From JALYRV01 sp036675475 (lineage in GTDB: Bacteria > Acidobacteriota > Vicinamibacteria > Vicinamibacterales > SCN-69-37): a DNA stretch of 51,735 nt. Where the stretch lies: assembly GCA_036675475.1 (NCBI GenBank), contig JAKFEY010000004.1:1-51735 (forward strand), given 5' to 3'. A program made the position numbers and the translations under genes. Of the stretch, positions 23,578 to 33,913 are shown in pieces. The notes beneath the pieces are model-generated. The model made no database searches and was not told where the DNA came from. It was given only the letters and a program-made list of their open reading frames with translations. The first letter of the stretch is position 1, and every line of letters starts with the position of its first letter.

Positions 23578-23991
23578 TTAGACCAGCTCCATCCCGCGGA
23601 AAAAGTATCCTAGCTCGAAGGCGGCGGTTTCGGGCGCGTCGGAGCCGTGCGTGGCGTTGTTGCCGATGGAGGTTCCGAACTCCTTGCGCAGCGTGCCCGC
23701 ATCGGCCTTGGCCGGGTCGGTGGCGCCCATCAGATCGCGCCACTTCCTGATGGCGTCAGGCGCTTCAAGGGCCAGGACGACGGCCGGGCCGGACGACATG
23801 AAGGCGGTCAGCTCGCCGAAAAACGGCCGCTCGCGATGGACTGCGTAGAAGCCCTCGGCTTCCTTCTTCGAGAGATGCTGCAGGCGCATGCCCGCGATGC
23901 GGAAACCCGCCTGCTCGATGCGCGCGAGGATGGCGCCCGTGTGCCCGGCCTTGACGGCGTCGGGCTTGATGATGGCAAAAGTCTTCTGCAT
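23578..23991 (-). CDS. ndk: Nucleoside diphosphate kinase
   Basis: A 137-residue NDK transferring the gamma-phosphate between nucleoside triphosphates and diphosphates. TFAIIKPDAV at the start carries Lys9, and the phospho-histidine is His115 in NNATHGSD. MGATDPAKADAGTLRKEFG is the standard nucleotide-binding stretch. The ATG at 23991 gives the usual family length; the frame open to 24135 is rejected because it crosses a tandem-repeat island. With dcd nearby it serves nucleotide supply, although an ADOP gene separates them. Confidence 0.95.
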   Translation of the reverse strand: MQKTFAIIKPDAVKAGHTGAILARIEQAGFRIAGMRLQHLSKKEAEGFYAVHRERPFFGELTAFMSSGPAVVLALEAPDAIRKWRDLMGATDPAKADAGTLRKEFGTSIGNNATHGSDAPETAAFELGYFFRGMELV

Positions 23992-24009
23992 AAGCCCACG
24001 ATCATAGCA

Positions 24010-24067
24010 GGTGAGTGCGGGTAAGTGCGGGTGAGGCACGGGTAAGTCAGGTAAGTCAGGTGAGGCG
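24010..24067. repeat. Degenerate 9-10-bp tandem repeat upstream of ndk
   Basis: Six units of the form GGTRAGTSM (GGTGAGTGC, GGGTAAGTGC, then GGTAAGTCA twice) occupy the presumed leader of ndk. The rest of 23992-24194 shows no gene. Confidence 0.7.
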
Positions 24068-24194
24068 CAGGCTCGATGAATTGCGCGAATTCGAGGGCGC
24101 GAAACCGGTGGAAGCCTTCGGAGCAGTGCGGGCACGCTGGTGGCCCACCCGAGCGGCGGCGTGGAACATGCAAGCCCTTCCAGACGGAGGACCT

Positions 24195-24410
24195 GTGAAT
24201 AGAGACCAGCATGCTGGCGGCGGCAAACCCGCGGACGCGGCGCCGGACAGCCCGGACGACTCGCTCGGCGCCGTCGAAGGCGAAAAGCCGTCGGACCCTC
24301 AGCGCGGCAACCCGAACGCTCCCGGCATCGACGAGCAGGGGCGCCCGAACGACCCGGTCAGGACCGGGCAGGACCGGATCGGGGCGAATCTCGACGAAAC
24401 AGAAGGATAG
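24195..24410 (+). CDS. Small acidic, probably disordered conserved protein
   Basis: A 71-residue protein from GTG 24195, set by GGAGG four bases upstream. The sequence is rich in Gly, Asp, Pro and Asn, with the ending NPNAPGIDEQGRPNDPV ... QDRIGANLDETEG, a pattern that recurs in small uncharacterised bacterial proteins. No fold or signal is predicted by eye. The frame is open from 24015 but that part crosses the tandem repeat and is unlikely to be coding. The last 53 bp overlap, antisense, the end of the YfhO-like gene. Confidence 0.55.
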   Translation: MNRDQHAGGGKPADAAPDSPDDSLGAVEGEKPSDPQRGNPNAPGIDEQGRPNDPVRTGQDRIGANLDETEG

Positions 24411-26133
24411 CCGCCGCGGCCAGGCATCCGAGGACGAAGAACGCCAGGCCGGCGACGAGCCCCGGCGGCCTGAACCGGAGCTCGCCGCGCGCGGCGGTGA
24501 AGGGCGGCACCTCGAGGTGCGCGCGCCCGGTGGCGGCGTCAACCTGCAGCGCGCCCACCGAGGCGCGCCAGCCGTCGATGTAGTTCGCATTCAGGACGAC
24601 GCGCCCCGGCTCGGCGCCGGTCGTCACGCCGAAGCTCACGCGATTGGGCGTGAACACCACATCCGACACCTTCGTCGTCCCCTCGCCGAAGACGATCGGC
24701 TGTGAGGGATCGACCTGCCCGGGCAGGCGCAGCGGCTCGTAGCAACTGAGCACCGCGCGGTTCTGCATCATCGCGCGCAGCATCGGCGAGTCGCCCACCA
24801 TGCCGTTCGTGGCGGCGTCGATGACGGGCGCGCCGGGCCGCGCAAGCAGGGCGAACCGCCCTTCGAGCGGCGCGAGGGGAAAGGCGCCGGCCAGGTGCAC
24901 GCGGTTCTGATACGCGAGCGACGCGACGCCAAGCAGCAGAAGCACGCCCGCAAGCCGCCGGAGGCCGCCGCCGGCGCCGGCCTCCCCCGCCGCTTCGCGC
25001 ATGACCCACGCCACCAGCGCCGCGGCAAACAGCACGAACACCATGGTGTAGCGGCTCGGCAGGCGGAACTGTCCGAGCATCGGCAGCTGCGACATCAGCA
25101 CGTACGGCGCGAGGCGCCCCGACTCGCCGAGCATCAGCCCGAAGAGGACAACGCCGGTGACCGCCAGCGACAGGCCGAGCCAGTGCGCGCGCAGCTGCGG
25201 CCGGCGCGTCGCGATCCACGCGAACGCCGCCAGCACCAGCGGCGCGCCGAGAAATCCCAGATAGTTCCCGTACTCGTGCCAGCCGTACTTCTGGTCGCGC
25301 ATCAGCATGCGCGGATACTGGAACGGATCGGCGAACGCATGCATGACGAGCTCGAACGTCATGCGATCCGGCCGATGGAACGTGCGCGCGTCGATCAGGC
25401 GGGGATCGCCGATGTAGGCAAGCATCGGCAGCAGCTTCGGCGCCGCCCACAATGCCGCCAGCACGCCGGCGCCCGCCAGCACGGCGAGCGGCCGCCACTC
25501 GCGCCTGCAGGCCGCGGCCGCGACCGAAAAACAGGCCAGCGCGACGCCGGCCATGAACGCCATGTGCAGGCCGCCGGCATAGATCGTGACCGCCAGAATC
25601 GCCGCCGCGCCAAGGACGGGCGCGGCGCGCGCGGTCTCAATCGCGCGAATCCAGAACAGCAGCAGCCACGGCAGATAGAAGTACGGCAGGAACGGCGTGT
25701 GGCCGACGATGATGTGCAGGGCGGGCGCGCCGGCCAGCACGAACAGCGACGAGAGAAACAGGACGGCCGGCAGCCACGACACGCGCAGCGCGCGCGTCAC
25801 GAGCAGGTGCATGCCCGCGAAGCCGGCCACGTAGTGCGCCGCCACGACGATCTTCATCGCGACGGCCAGGGGCATGAACGGCGCCAGCAGGTACACCGGA
25901 CTGAGGAGCGGCGCCTGCGGATTCTGCCAGAGCACGTGCCCGCCGCAGTACCACGGGTTCCAGAACGGCAGCTGGCCGTACTCGTAGACGCTGCGCATCA
26001 CGGACGCGTGCTGAAACAGCAGCGCGTCCCAGTCCACGATGCCGAGGCGGGCGCCGCTGGCAAGCAGCGGCCAGGTGAAATAGAGCGTGAGCGCGGCGTA
26101 GCCGGCGAGACGCGCGGCCCTGCGGCGTGTCAC
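24358..26133 (-). CDS. YfhO-like polytopic membrane protein
   Basis: A 591-residue protein with about twelve hydrophobic segments, an early loop with FWNPWYCGGHVLWQNPQAPLLSPVY (residues about 56-81, GT-C-like luminal loop) and a soluble C-terminal tail about 430-560 ending in one more helix. The 'PFWNPW..GG' loop is typical of YfhO and related GT-C-type proteins that move sugars from lipid carriers, so a role in envelope glycan modification is likely but unproven. It starts 4 bp after the korB stop and could be cotranscribed, though no functional link is apparent. It converges with and overlaps the small acidic gene. Confidence 0.7.
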   Translation of the reverse strand: MTRRRAARLAGYAALTLYFTWPLLASGARLGIVDWDALLFQHASVMRSVYEYGQLPFWNPWYCGGHVLWQNPQAPLLSPVYLLAPFMPLAVAMKIVVAAHYVAGFAGMHLLVTRALRVSWLPAVLFLSSLFVLAGAPALHIIVGHTPFLPYFYLPWLLLFWIRAIETARAAPVLGAAAILAVTIYAGGLHMAFMAGVALACFSVAAAACRREWRPLAVLAGAGVLAALWAAPKLLPMLAYIGDPRLIDARTFHRPDRMTFELVMHAFADPFQYPRMLMRDQKYGWHEYGNYLGFLGAPLVLAAFAWIATRRPQLRAHWLGLSLAVTGVVLFGLMLGESGRLAPYVLMSQLPMLGQFRLPSRYTMVFVLFAAALVAWVMREAAGEAGAGGGLRRLAGVLLLLGVASLAYQNRVHLAGAFPLAPLEGRFALLARPGAPVIDAATNGMVGDSPMLRAMMQNRAVLSCYEPLRLPGQVDPSQPIVFGEGTTKVSDVVFTPNRVSFGVTTGAEPGRVVLNANYIDGWRASVGALQVDAATGRAHLEVPPFTAARGELRFRPPGLVAGLAFFVLGCLAAAAILLFRRDSPRSGPARS

Positions 26134-26137
26134 GGGT

Positions 26138-27196
26138 TCAGCGAAGCGCTTCGTTGACGCGGTCGATCACGTCGCGGCCGGGGCGCAGGCGCTCGAGCGG
26201 CAGCGATGACAGCGGCTCGTCCACCAGATTGAGGGCCGAGATGAAGTCTTCGCGATCGGGCTCGATGTAGAGCACGCCCGTGGCGTATTCGCCGCGGCGC
26301 GCGGTGTCGTGCAGCGTGCGGATGGCCGTCATGCGGTCGCTCGGGTTGTAGTCCGGCGGCAGCTTCGACAGATACAGATGCGAGCCGTCGTGCATGGTGA
26401 CGGCCTTGGTCGTGCCCGGGTCGTACTCCACCGTGATGTCGTCGAAGAACGGCACGAACTGCACCTCGCCCATCACCTCGTCGTGCTCCTTCACGTACGC
26501 GTAGCTCTTGGTGGAGCCCTCGTGGTCGTTGAAGGTGACGCACGGCGAGAGGACGTCAATCATCGCGGTGCCGCGATGCGACATGGCGGCCTTGAGAATC
26601 GTGAGCAGCTGCTTCTTGTCGCCCGAGAACGACCGCGCCACGAACGTCGCGCCAAGCTCGATGGCCAGCGCGCACGTGTCGATGGGCGGCAGATCGTTGA
26701 CCACGCCGTTCTTGGCCTTGCTGCCGATGTCGGCCGTCGGCGAGAACTGGCCTTTGGTCAGGCCGTAGCAGCCGTTGTCTTCGATGATGTAGACCAGCGG
26801 CAGGTTGCGGCGCATCAGGTGCACGAACTGGCCGATGCCGATGGCGCCCGTGTCGCCGTCGCCGCTGACGCCCACGGCGAGCAGCTTGTGATTGGCCAGC
26901 AGCGCGCCGGTGGCCACCGACGGCATGCGCCCGTGCACCGAGTTGAAGCCGTGCGCCGGGCTCAGGAAGTAGGCCGGCGTCTTGCTCGAGCAGCCGATGC
27001 CCGACAGCTTCAGCACGTTCTGCGGATTGACGCCCAGCTCGTAGAACGCGTCGATCAGGCGCTCGGAAATGGCATTGTGCCCGCACCCCGCGCACAGCGT
27101 CGTCTTGCCGCCGCGATAGCTGGCGACCTCGAGGCCGATGCGGTTGGTCTTCTTCGGCGCGGGCGCCGGCGGCGTCGGTGTGGCAGTGTCATTCAT
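26138..27196 (-). CDS. korB: 2-oxoacid:ferredoxin oxidoreductase, beta subunit
   Basis: A 352-residue thiamine-diphosphate subunit. Cys35 and Cys38 in TLCAGCGHN plus Cys69 (GIGCSSKTP) match cluster-binding positions of the family. GDGDTGAIGIGQF (112-124) is the TPP/Mg motif, and EDNGCYGLTKGQFSPT completes the site. With KorA it converts 2-oxoglutarate and CoA to succinyl-CoA, CO2 and reduced ferredoxin, or the reverse. The 2-oxoglutarate assignment rests on the adjacent sucCD genes. It is separated from korA by an unusual 203-bp gap containing an inverted repeat. Confidence 0.9.
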   Translation of the reverse strand: MNDTATPTPPAPAPKKTNRIGLEVASYRGGKTTLCAGCGHNAISERLIDAFYELGVNPQNVLKLSGIGCSSKTPAYFLSPAHGFNSVHGRMPSVATGALLANHKLLAVGVSGDGDTGAIGIGQFVHLMRRNLPLVYIIEDNGCYGLTKGQFSPTADIGSKAKNGVVNDLPPIDTCALAIELGATFVARSFSGDKKQLLTILKAAMSHRGTAMIDVLSPCVTFNDHEGSTKSYAYVKEHDEVMGEVQFVPFFDDITVEYDPGTTKAVTMHDGSHLYLSKLPPDYNPSDRMTAIRTLHDTARRGEYATGVLYIEPDREDFISALNLVDEPLSSLPLERLRPGRDVIDRVNEALR

Positions 27197-27245
27197 AACG
27201 TTTCCTGAATCGCTACGATCTCTGAGCCGCGCGCAAGGGCGCTCG

Positions 27246-27322
27246 GGTCAGTCTGTCGCCGCGCCGCGTAGCTCGGCGCTCTCAGCTCGCATGTACAACC
27301 ACGGCGCCGCGACAGACCGACC
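27246..27322 (-). repeat. Inverted repeat in the korA-korB gap
   Basis: Arms 27246-27258 and 27310-27322 pair over 13 bp; the only non-Watson-Crick pair becomes a G-U wobble in the minus-strand RNA. The GC-rich flanks extend the pairing with a bulge. The rest of the gap 27197-27399 shows no reading frame of note. Possibly a processing or attenuation structure within the kor message. Confidence 0.5.
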
Positions 27323-27399
27323 ACTCGCGCTCAGCGCGGCCTGGATCACGTCGCCACTGGAGCAGCGGGAGCCCGATGCGTTGGAAGACGCCGCAACCA

Positions 27400-29196
27400 T
27401 CACGCCGTCACCGCGACTGGCCGTTCCTGCGCGACGATGGCGTCGGTGATCGAGCGGGCATCGATCGGCAGGCCGTTGTAGTGCAGCACGCTGCGGTATC
27501 TCGCGGCGAGCTCCGCCGGCAGGTCGATCTTGAGCAGCGACTGCATCTGCGCGTCGCGGTTCTGCTCGACGATGTACACGCGGTCGAAGCGCCGGATGAA
27601 AGCTTCGACCGCGGCGCCAAACGGATAGGCGCGCAGGCGCATGTAGCTGGTCTTGAGGCCGGTTTCGCGCGCGAGCTGGTCGCGCGACTCCTCCACCGCC
27701 CAATGCGACGTGCCGTAGGCGATGATGCCGACCTCGGCCCCCGCGACGTCTTCGACGATCGGCGCCGGCACCAGCGTCTTCGCGGTGTCGAACTTGCGAT
27801 TGAGGCGATCGAGATTGGTGACGTAGTCGTCGGGCCGCTCGCTGTACTGGCCGCGCGCGTTGTGGCCCGAGCCGCGGGTGAAGTAGGACGGCATGCCGGA
27901 GGCCGGCAGCGTGCGATACGGGATGCCGTCGCCGTCGACGTCCTCGTAGCGGCCCCACTCGCCAATCTTCTTCAGCATCGCCGCGTCGAGCACCTTGCCG
28001 CGGTCGAGCGGCGCCTCGGGGTAGGCAAACGGCGCGGCCATCCAGGTGTTCATGCCCAGATCGAGGTCGCTCATCACGTAGATGATGGTCTGCAGGCGCT
28101 CGGACAGGTCGAACGCATCCATCGACATCGCGTAGCACTCTTCGATCGACGCGGGCAGCAGCAGCGGGTGGCGCGTGTCGCCGTGCGAGTTGACGGCGGC
28201 AAACAGGATGTCGCCCTGCGCGGTGCGCGTGGGCAGCCCGGTCGACGGGCCAACGCGCTGAATGTCGAAAATGACGCCGGGGATTTCGGCGTAATACGCG
28301 AGGCCGGCGAACTCGGACATCAGCGAGATGCCGGGGCCCGACGTCGACGTCATCGCGCGCGCGCCCGCCCACGTGGCGCCGAGCACCATGCCGAGCGCCG
28401 CAATCTCGTCCTCGGCCTGGACGACGGCAAAGGTGGCCTTGCCGGTCGCCTTGTCCATGCGGTACTTGCGCATGTAGCCGATGAGCGATTCGGGCAGCGA
28501 CGAGGACGGCGTAATCGGATACCAGGCGACCACCGTGACGCCGGCCATCAGGCACCCGAGCGCCGCGGCGGCGTTGCCCTCGACGAGAATCAGGTCGTCC
28601 TTGCGATCCATCCGCTCCACCTTGAACGGATCGGTCTTCTGCAGGTGCCCGGCGGCGTAGTCGCTGCCCGCCTTGAGCGCATTCAGATTGAGCGCGACGG
28701 CCTTCGGCTTCTTTCCGAGCTGCTTGCCGAGCGCCTTCTCCATCTCGCCAAGCTCGATCCCGAGCAGGTGCGAGAGCACACCGTCGTAGATCATGTTCTT
28801 GACGAGGCGCCGCAGCTTGGCTTCCGGACACACCGCCGCCACGATCTTGTCGAACGGCACCGGATAGAACGTCACGTCGTCGCGCAGCTTGTCGAGCGCG
28901 AGCGGCGCGTCGTACAGCACGGCGCTGCCCGCCGAGAGCGAGAGGACATCCTCTTTCGCCGTCTCGGCGTTCATGGCGACGAGAAAATCGATTTCCTTCT
29001 TGCGGGCGACGTAGCCGCGATGATTGGCGCGAATGGTGAACCAGGTCGGCAGGCCGGCGATATTCGAGGGGAAGAGGTTCTTGCCCGAGACCGGGATCCC
29101 CATCTGGAACAGGGATCGCAACAGGACGAGGTTCGCGGTCTGACTGCCCGAGCCGTTGACGGTGGCTACCTGAATGCTGAAGTCGTTGACAACCAC
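27400..29196 (-). CDS. korA: 2-oxoacid:ferredoxin oxidoreductase, fused gamma-alpha subunit
   Basis: A 598-residue subunit: the gamma domain (about 1-185, starting with VNGSGSQTANLVLLRSL and GLPTWFTIRANHRGYVARK) is fused to the alpha (pyrimidine-binding) domain, with WYPITPSSSLPESL at about 245, QAEDEIAALGMVLGATWAG, and TSTSGPGISLMSEFAGLAYYAEIP. The C-terminal domain II ends around EQNRDAQMQSLLK. The product pairs with KorB. It starts 2 bp after the sucD stop, so sucC-sucD-korA-korB form one leftward transcript from isocitrate-side to succinate-side reactions. Confidence 0.92.
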   Translation of the reverse strand: MVVNDFSIQVATVNGSGSQTANLVLLRSLFQMGIPVSGKNLFPSNIAGLPTWFTIRANHRGYVARKKEIDFLVAMNAETAKEDVLSLSAGSAVLYDAPLALDKLRDDVTFYPVPFDKIVAAVCPEAKLRRLVKNMIYDGVLSHLLGIELGEMEKALGKQLGKKPKAVALNLNALKAGSDYAAGHLQKTDPFKVERMDRKDDLILVEGNAAAALGCLMAGVTVVAWYPITPSSSLPESLIGYMRKYRMDKATGKATFAVVQAEDEIAALGMVLGATWAGARAMTSTSGPGISLMSEFAGLAYYAEIPGVIFDIQRVGPSTGLPTRTAQGDILFAAVNSHGDTRHPLLLPASIEECYAMSMDAFDLSERLQTIIYVMSDLDLGMNTWMAAPFAYPEAPLDRGKVLDAAMLKKIGEWGRYEDVDGDGIPYRTLPASGMPSYFTRGSGHNARGQYSERPDDYVTNLDRLNRKFDTAKTLVPAPIVEDVAGAEVGIIAYGTSHWAVEESRDQLARETGLKTSYMRLRAYPFGAAVEAFIRRFDRVYIVEQNRDAQMQSLLKIDLPAELAARYRSVLHYNGLPIDARSITDAIVAQERPVAVTA

Positions 29197-29198
29197 GT

Positions 29199-30068
29199 CT
29201 ATAGTCTACCTGCGACCGCTTTGCCGATGTCGGCGGGGCTCTTCACCACCGACACGCCCGCCTCGGTGAGCGCCTTCATCTTCTCGTCGGCGGTGCCCTT
29301 GCCGCCCGAGATGATCGCGCCGGCGTGGCCCATGCGGCGGCCGGGCGGCGCGGTCTGGCCGGCAATGAAGCCGACCACGGGTTTCGTGAAATTGGCCTTG
29401 ATCCACTCGGCCGCTTCTTCCTCGGCGCTGCCGCCAATTTCGCCAATCATGACCACCGCTTCGGTGTCGCCGTCGGCCTGGAACAGCGCCAGCGCGTCGA
29501 TGAACGACGTGCCGATCAGCGGATCGCCGCCGATGCCGATGCAGGTGGTCTGGCCGAGGCCGAGCGCCGTCAGCTGGTGGATGGCTTCGTAGGTGAGCGT
29601 GCCGCTTTTCGACACAATGCCGACGCGCCCTTCGCGGCAGATGTGGCCCGGGATGATGCCCGCCTTGCCCTTGCCGGCCGAGATGATGCCCGGGCAGTTC
29701 GGCCCGATCAGGCGCGTGCCCGGATGGCCCTCGAGAAACGCCATCGCCTTGAGCATGTCTACCACCGGAATGCCCTCGGTGATGGCCACGACCAGCGCGA
29801 GATCGCTGTCGGCCGCTTCCATGATGGCGTCGGCCGCGCCCGGCGGCGGCACGAAGATCACCGACGCGTTCGCGCCGGTTTCGCGCACGGCGTCGGCCAC
29901 GGTGTCGAACACCGGCCAGCCTTCGTGCGTGGTGCCGCCCTTGCCCGGCGTGACGCCGCCGACCACGGTGGTGTGATACGCCGCCGCCGCCTTTGCGTGA
30001 AACGTGCCTTCGCGGCCCGTGAGCCCCTGGACGATGAGCCGCGTCTTCGAATCGAGCAGAACCGCCAT
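29199..30068 (-). CDS. sucD: Succinyl-CoA synthetase, alpha subunit
   Basis: A 289-residue ADP/GDP-forming succinate-CoA ligase alpha subunit. The N-terminal CoA-binding fold is seen in LIVQGLTGREGTFHA and GVTPGKGGTTHEG. The active-site phosphohistidine is His248 in RRMGHAGAII. IGPNCPGIISAGKGKAGI is the other family signature. The start is an ATG right beside the sucC stop. Catalyses substrate-level phosphorylation from succinyl-CoA together with SucC. Confidence 0.95.
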   Translation of the reverse strand: MAVLLDSKTRLIVQGLTGREGTFHAKAAAAYHTTVVGGVTPGKGGTTHEGWPVFDTVADAVRETGANASVIFVPPPGAADAIMEAADSDLALVVAITEGIPVVDMLKAMAFLEGHPGTRLIGPNCPGIISAGKGKAGIIPGHICREGRVGIVSKSGTLTYEAIHQLTALGLGQTTCIGIGGDPLIGTSFIDALALFQADGDTEAVVMIGEIGGSAEEEAAEWIKANFTKPVVGFIAGQTAPPGRRMGHAGAIISGGKGTADEKMKALTEAGVSVVKSPADIGKAVAGRL

Positions 30069-31229
30069 TTACTTCGCCGCCTTTACGACCATGTCCGCGC
30101 CTTCGCCCATCGAGTCGGCCGTCTGGAAATTGAGGCCGCTCTCCTTGAGCAGCTGCTTGCCCTTCTCGACGTTGGTGCCTTCCATGCGGATGACCACCGG
30201 CACGCGCACGCCCAGGTCCTTGACGGCGGCAATCACGCCTTCCGCCAGCACGTCGCAGCGCAGGATGCCGCCGAAAATATTGATGAAGACCGCCTTCACG
30301 GCCGTGTCGGACATCAGGATCTTGAACGCGTTCTTGATCTGCTCGGCGTTGGCGCCGCCGCCGACGTCGAGGAAGTTGGCCGGCTCGCCGCCCGCCAGCT
30401 TGATGATGTCCATGGTGGCCATCGCGAGGCCCGCGCCGTTGACCATGCACCCGATGTTGCCATCGAGCTTGATGTAATTGAGGCTGTACTTCGACGCCTC
30501 GATCTCGAGCGGGTCTTCCTCGTTGAGATCGCGGAACGCCTTGATGTCGGGATGACGGTAGAGGGCGTTGTCGTCGAAGTTCATCTTCGCGTCGAGCGCC
30601 AGCAGGCTGCCGTCCTTGAGCACGACCAGCGGATTGATTTCGAGCAGCGACGCGTCGGTCTCGACGAACGCGCGATAGAGCGCGCCCATCATCTGCACGG
30701 CCTTCTTGATCTGGTCGCCCTTCAGGCCCAGCGCGAACGCCAGCCGGCGCGCCTGAAAGCCCTGCAGGCCCACCGCCGGATCGATGAACGCCTTGTGAAT
30801 CTTCTCAGGCGTCTCTTCGGCGACCTTCTCGATCTCGACGCCGCCCTCCTGGCTGACCATCAGCACCGGCTTCTTCGTCGACCGATCGATGACCATGCCC
30901 AGATACAGCTCGCGGTCCATCTCGAGCCCCTGCTCGACCAGTACCGTCTGCACGATGCGGCCCTCGGGACCCGTCTGATGCGTGACGAGCGTCATGCCCA
31001 GAATCTCGCCGGCCAGCTTCACCGCCTCGTCGCGGCTCTTCGCCAGCTTGACGCCGCCGCCCTTGCCGCGGCCGCCGGCATGAATCTGCGCCTTGACGAC
31101 GACGACTTTGGTGCCGAGGCGGCCGGCAATGTCGCCCGCCTCCGCCGCCACCGTGGCCACCTCGCCCTGCGGGATGGGCACGCCGAATTTTGCGAGGAGC
31201 TGCTTGGCCTGATATTCATGAATCTTCAT
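30069..31229 (-). CDS. sucC: Succinyl-CoA synthetase, beta subunit
   Basis: A 386-residue ATP-grasp subunit beginning MKIHEYQAKQLLAKFGVP, the canonical N-terminus, which fixes the start at 31229 rather than 31238. KAQIHAGGRGKGGGVKLA is the nucleotide-binding segment, LEINPLVV the Mg-binding region, and NIFGGILRCDVLAEG the phosphohistidine-loop region. It is the first gene of the leftward suc-kor transcript and divergent from sdhC across a 46-bp gap. Confidence 0.95.
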   Translation of the reverse strand: MKIHEYQAKQLLAKFGVPIPQGEVATVAAEAGDIAGRLGTKVVVVKAQIHAGGRGKGGGVKLAKSRDEAVKLAGEILGMTLVTHQTGPEGRIVQTVLVEQGLEMDRELYLGMVIDRSTKKPVLMVSQEGGVEIEKVAEETPEKIHKAFIDPAVGLQGFQARRLAFALGLKGDQIKKAVQMMGALYRAFVETDASLLEINPLVVLKDGSLLALDAKMNFDDNALYRHPDIKAFRDLNEEDPLEIEASKYSLNYIKLDGNIGCMVNGAGLAMATMDIIKLAGGEPANFLDVGGGANAEQIKNAFKILMSDTAVKAVFINIFGGILRCDVLAEGVIAAVKDLGVRVPVVIRMEGTNVEKGKQLLKESGLNFQTADSMGEGADMVVKAAK

Positions 31230-31253
31230 AAAGCGCAAAGTCTACAGTACAAT
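31225..31253 (+). promoter_or_regulatory. Candidate sdhC promoter
   Basis: TTCATA (31225-31230) and TACAAT (31248-31253) are 17 bp apart in the divergent sucC-sdhC gap, one of the few AT-rich stretches here. The -35 lies partly in the sucC start codon. Weak evidence. Confidence 0.3.
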
Positions 31254-31275
31254 TAATCGTTTGTCGGAGCACGGG

Positions 31276-31926
31276 ATGTCCTCATCGTCGGTTGGCACGA
31301 AGGTCCTGATCGCGTTCACGGGCCTTGCGCTCTTCCTCTTTCTGATTGCGCATCTCGCAGGCAATCTGCTGCTGCTGTCGGGACCCGAGGCGTTCAACGC
31401 GTACTCGCACAAGCTGATCTCGAATCCGCTGATTTATCTCGCGGAAGCGGGGCTGGCCGCCGTCTTCCTGCTGCACATCTACAAAACGGTTCGCAACTTC
31501 GGCCGCAACAGCGCCGCGCGCCCCACGCGCTACGCGGTGAAGAAGCCGGCCGGCCACACGAGCCGCAAGTCGCTCTCCTCCACCACCATGATCGTCAGCG
31601 GCACGACGATCCTGGTGTTCCTGATCCTGCACCTCAAGACGTTCAAGTTCGGCGCCTACTACGACGCGGCGGAGCCGGGCGTGCGCGATCTGTATCGGCT
31701 GACGCTCGAGGTGTTTCACAAGCCGGGCTACGTGATCTGGTACGTCGTCGCCATGATTCTGGTGGGCATGCACCTGCGCCACGGCATCACCAGCGCCCTG
31801 CAGTCGCTTGGCGCCATTCCCGCCGGACGGACGCGCGCCGTCCTCACCGCCGGCGCCATCGCCGCCGCGTTGATCGCCGGCGGCTTCGCGCTGATACCGA
31901 TATGGGTTTATCTGTTCACACAGTAA
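31276..31926 (+). CDS. sdhC: Succinate dehydrogenase cytochrome b subunit
   Basis: About 216 residues with five membrane helices, as in the single-subunit di-haem b558 type of Bacillus and Bacteroides. Histidines usable as haem ligands occur in helices: LFLIAHLAGNLL, AYSHKL, AVFLLHIYKT, FLILHLKTF and VGMHLRHGIT. The ATG with GGAG at 31266-31269 is preferred over the TTG at 31261. Anchors SdhAB and passes electrons to quinone. A palindromic repeat (31927-31991) separates it from sdhA. Confidence 0.9.
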   Translation: MSSSSVGTKVLIAFTGLALFLFLIAHLAGNLLLLSGPEAFNAYSHKLISNPLIYLAEAGLAAVFLLHIYKTVRNFGRNSAARPTRYAVKKPAGHTSRKSLSSTTMIVSGTTILVFLILHLKTFKFGAYYDAAEPGVRDLYRLTLEVFHKPGYVIWYVVAMILVGMHLRHGITSALQSLGAIPAGRTRAVLTAGAIAAALIAGGFALIPIWVYLFTQ

Positions 31927-31991
31927 GTTGCTGGTTGCCGGTTGTTGGTTGTTGGTGCACCAGCTACCAGGAGCCAGCTGCCAGCAACCGG
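31927..31991. repeat. TTGCTGG-type palindromic repeat between sdhC and sdhA
   Basis: Imperfect heptamers (GTTGCTG, GTTGCCG, GTTGTTG) run into their own inverse (CCAGCTACCAGGAGCCAGCTGCCAGCAACC), giving a long imperfect hairpin in the operon. The same heptamer family forms the hairpin between icd and mdh at 38750. Confidence 0.7.
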
Positions 31992-31999
31992 TCAGCATC

Positions 32000-33909
<1,910 letters not shown>

Positions 33910-33913
<4 letters not shown>

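Noticed and set aside
21496..23613. Other long antisense frames (also 7953-9656, 27376-29592, 29325-31256, 35224-37542)
   Set aside because: Each lies opposite a clearly real gene, has compositionally biased protein without motifs, and no ribosome site.
24015..24194. An upstream extension of the small acidic protein
   Set aside because: The extension crosses the GGTAAGTCA tandem repeat and has no good start; GTG 24195 has a GGAGG site.
31928..31999. Codons upstream of the sdhA ATG (and similarly before mdh)
   Set aside because: They are translations of the TTGCTGG hairpin repeats, not part of the proteins.
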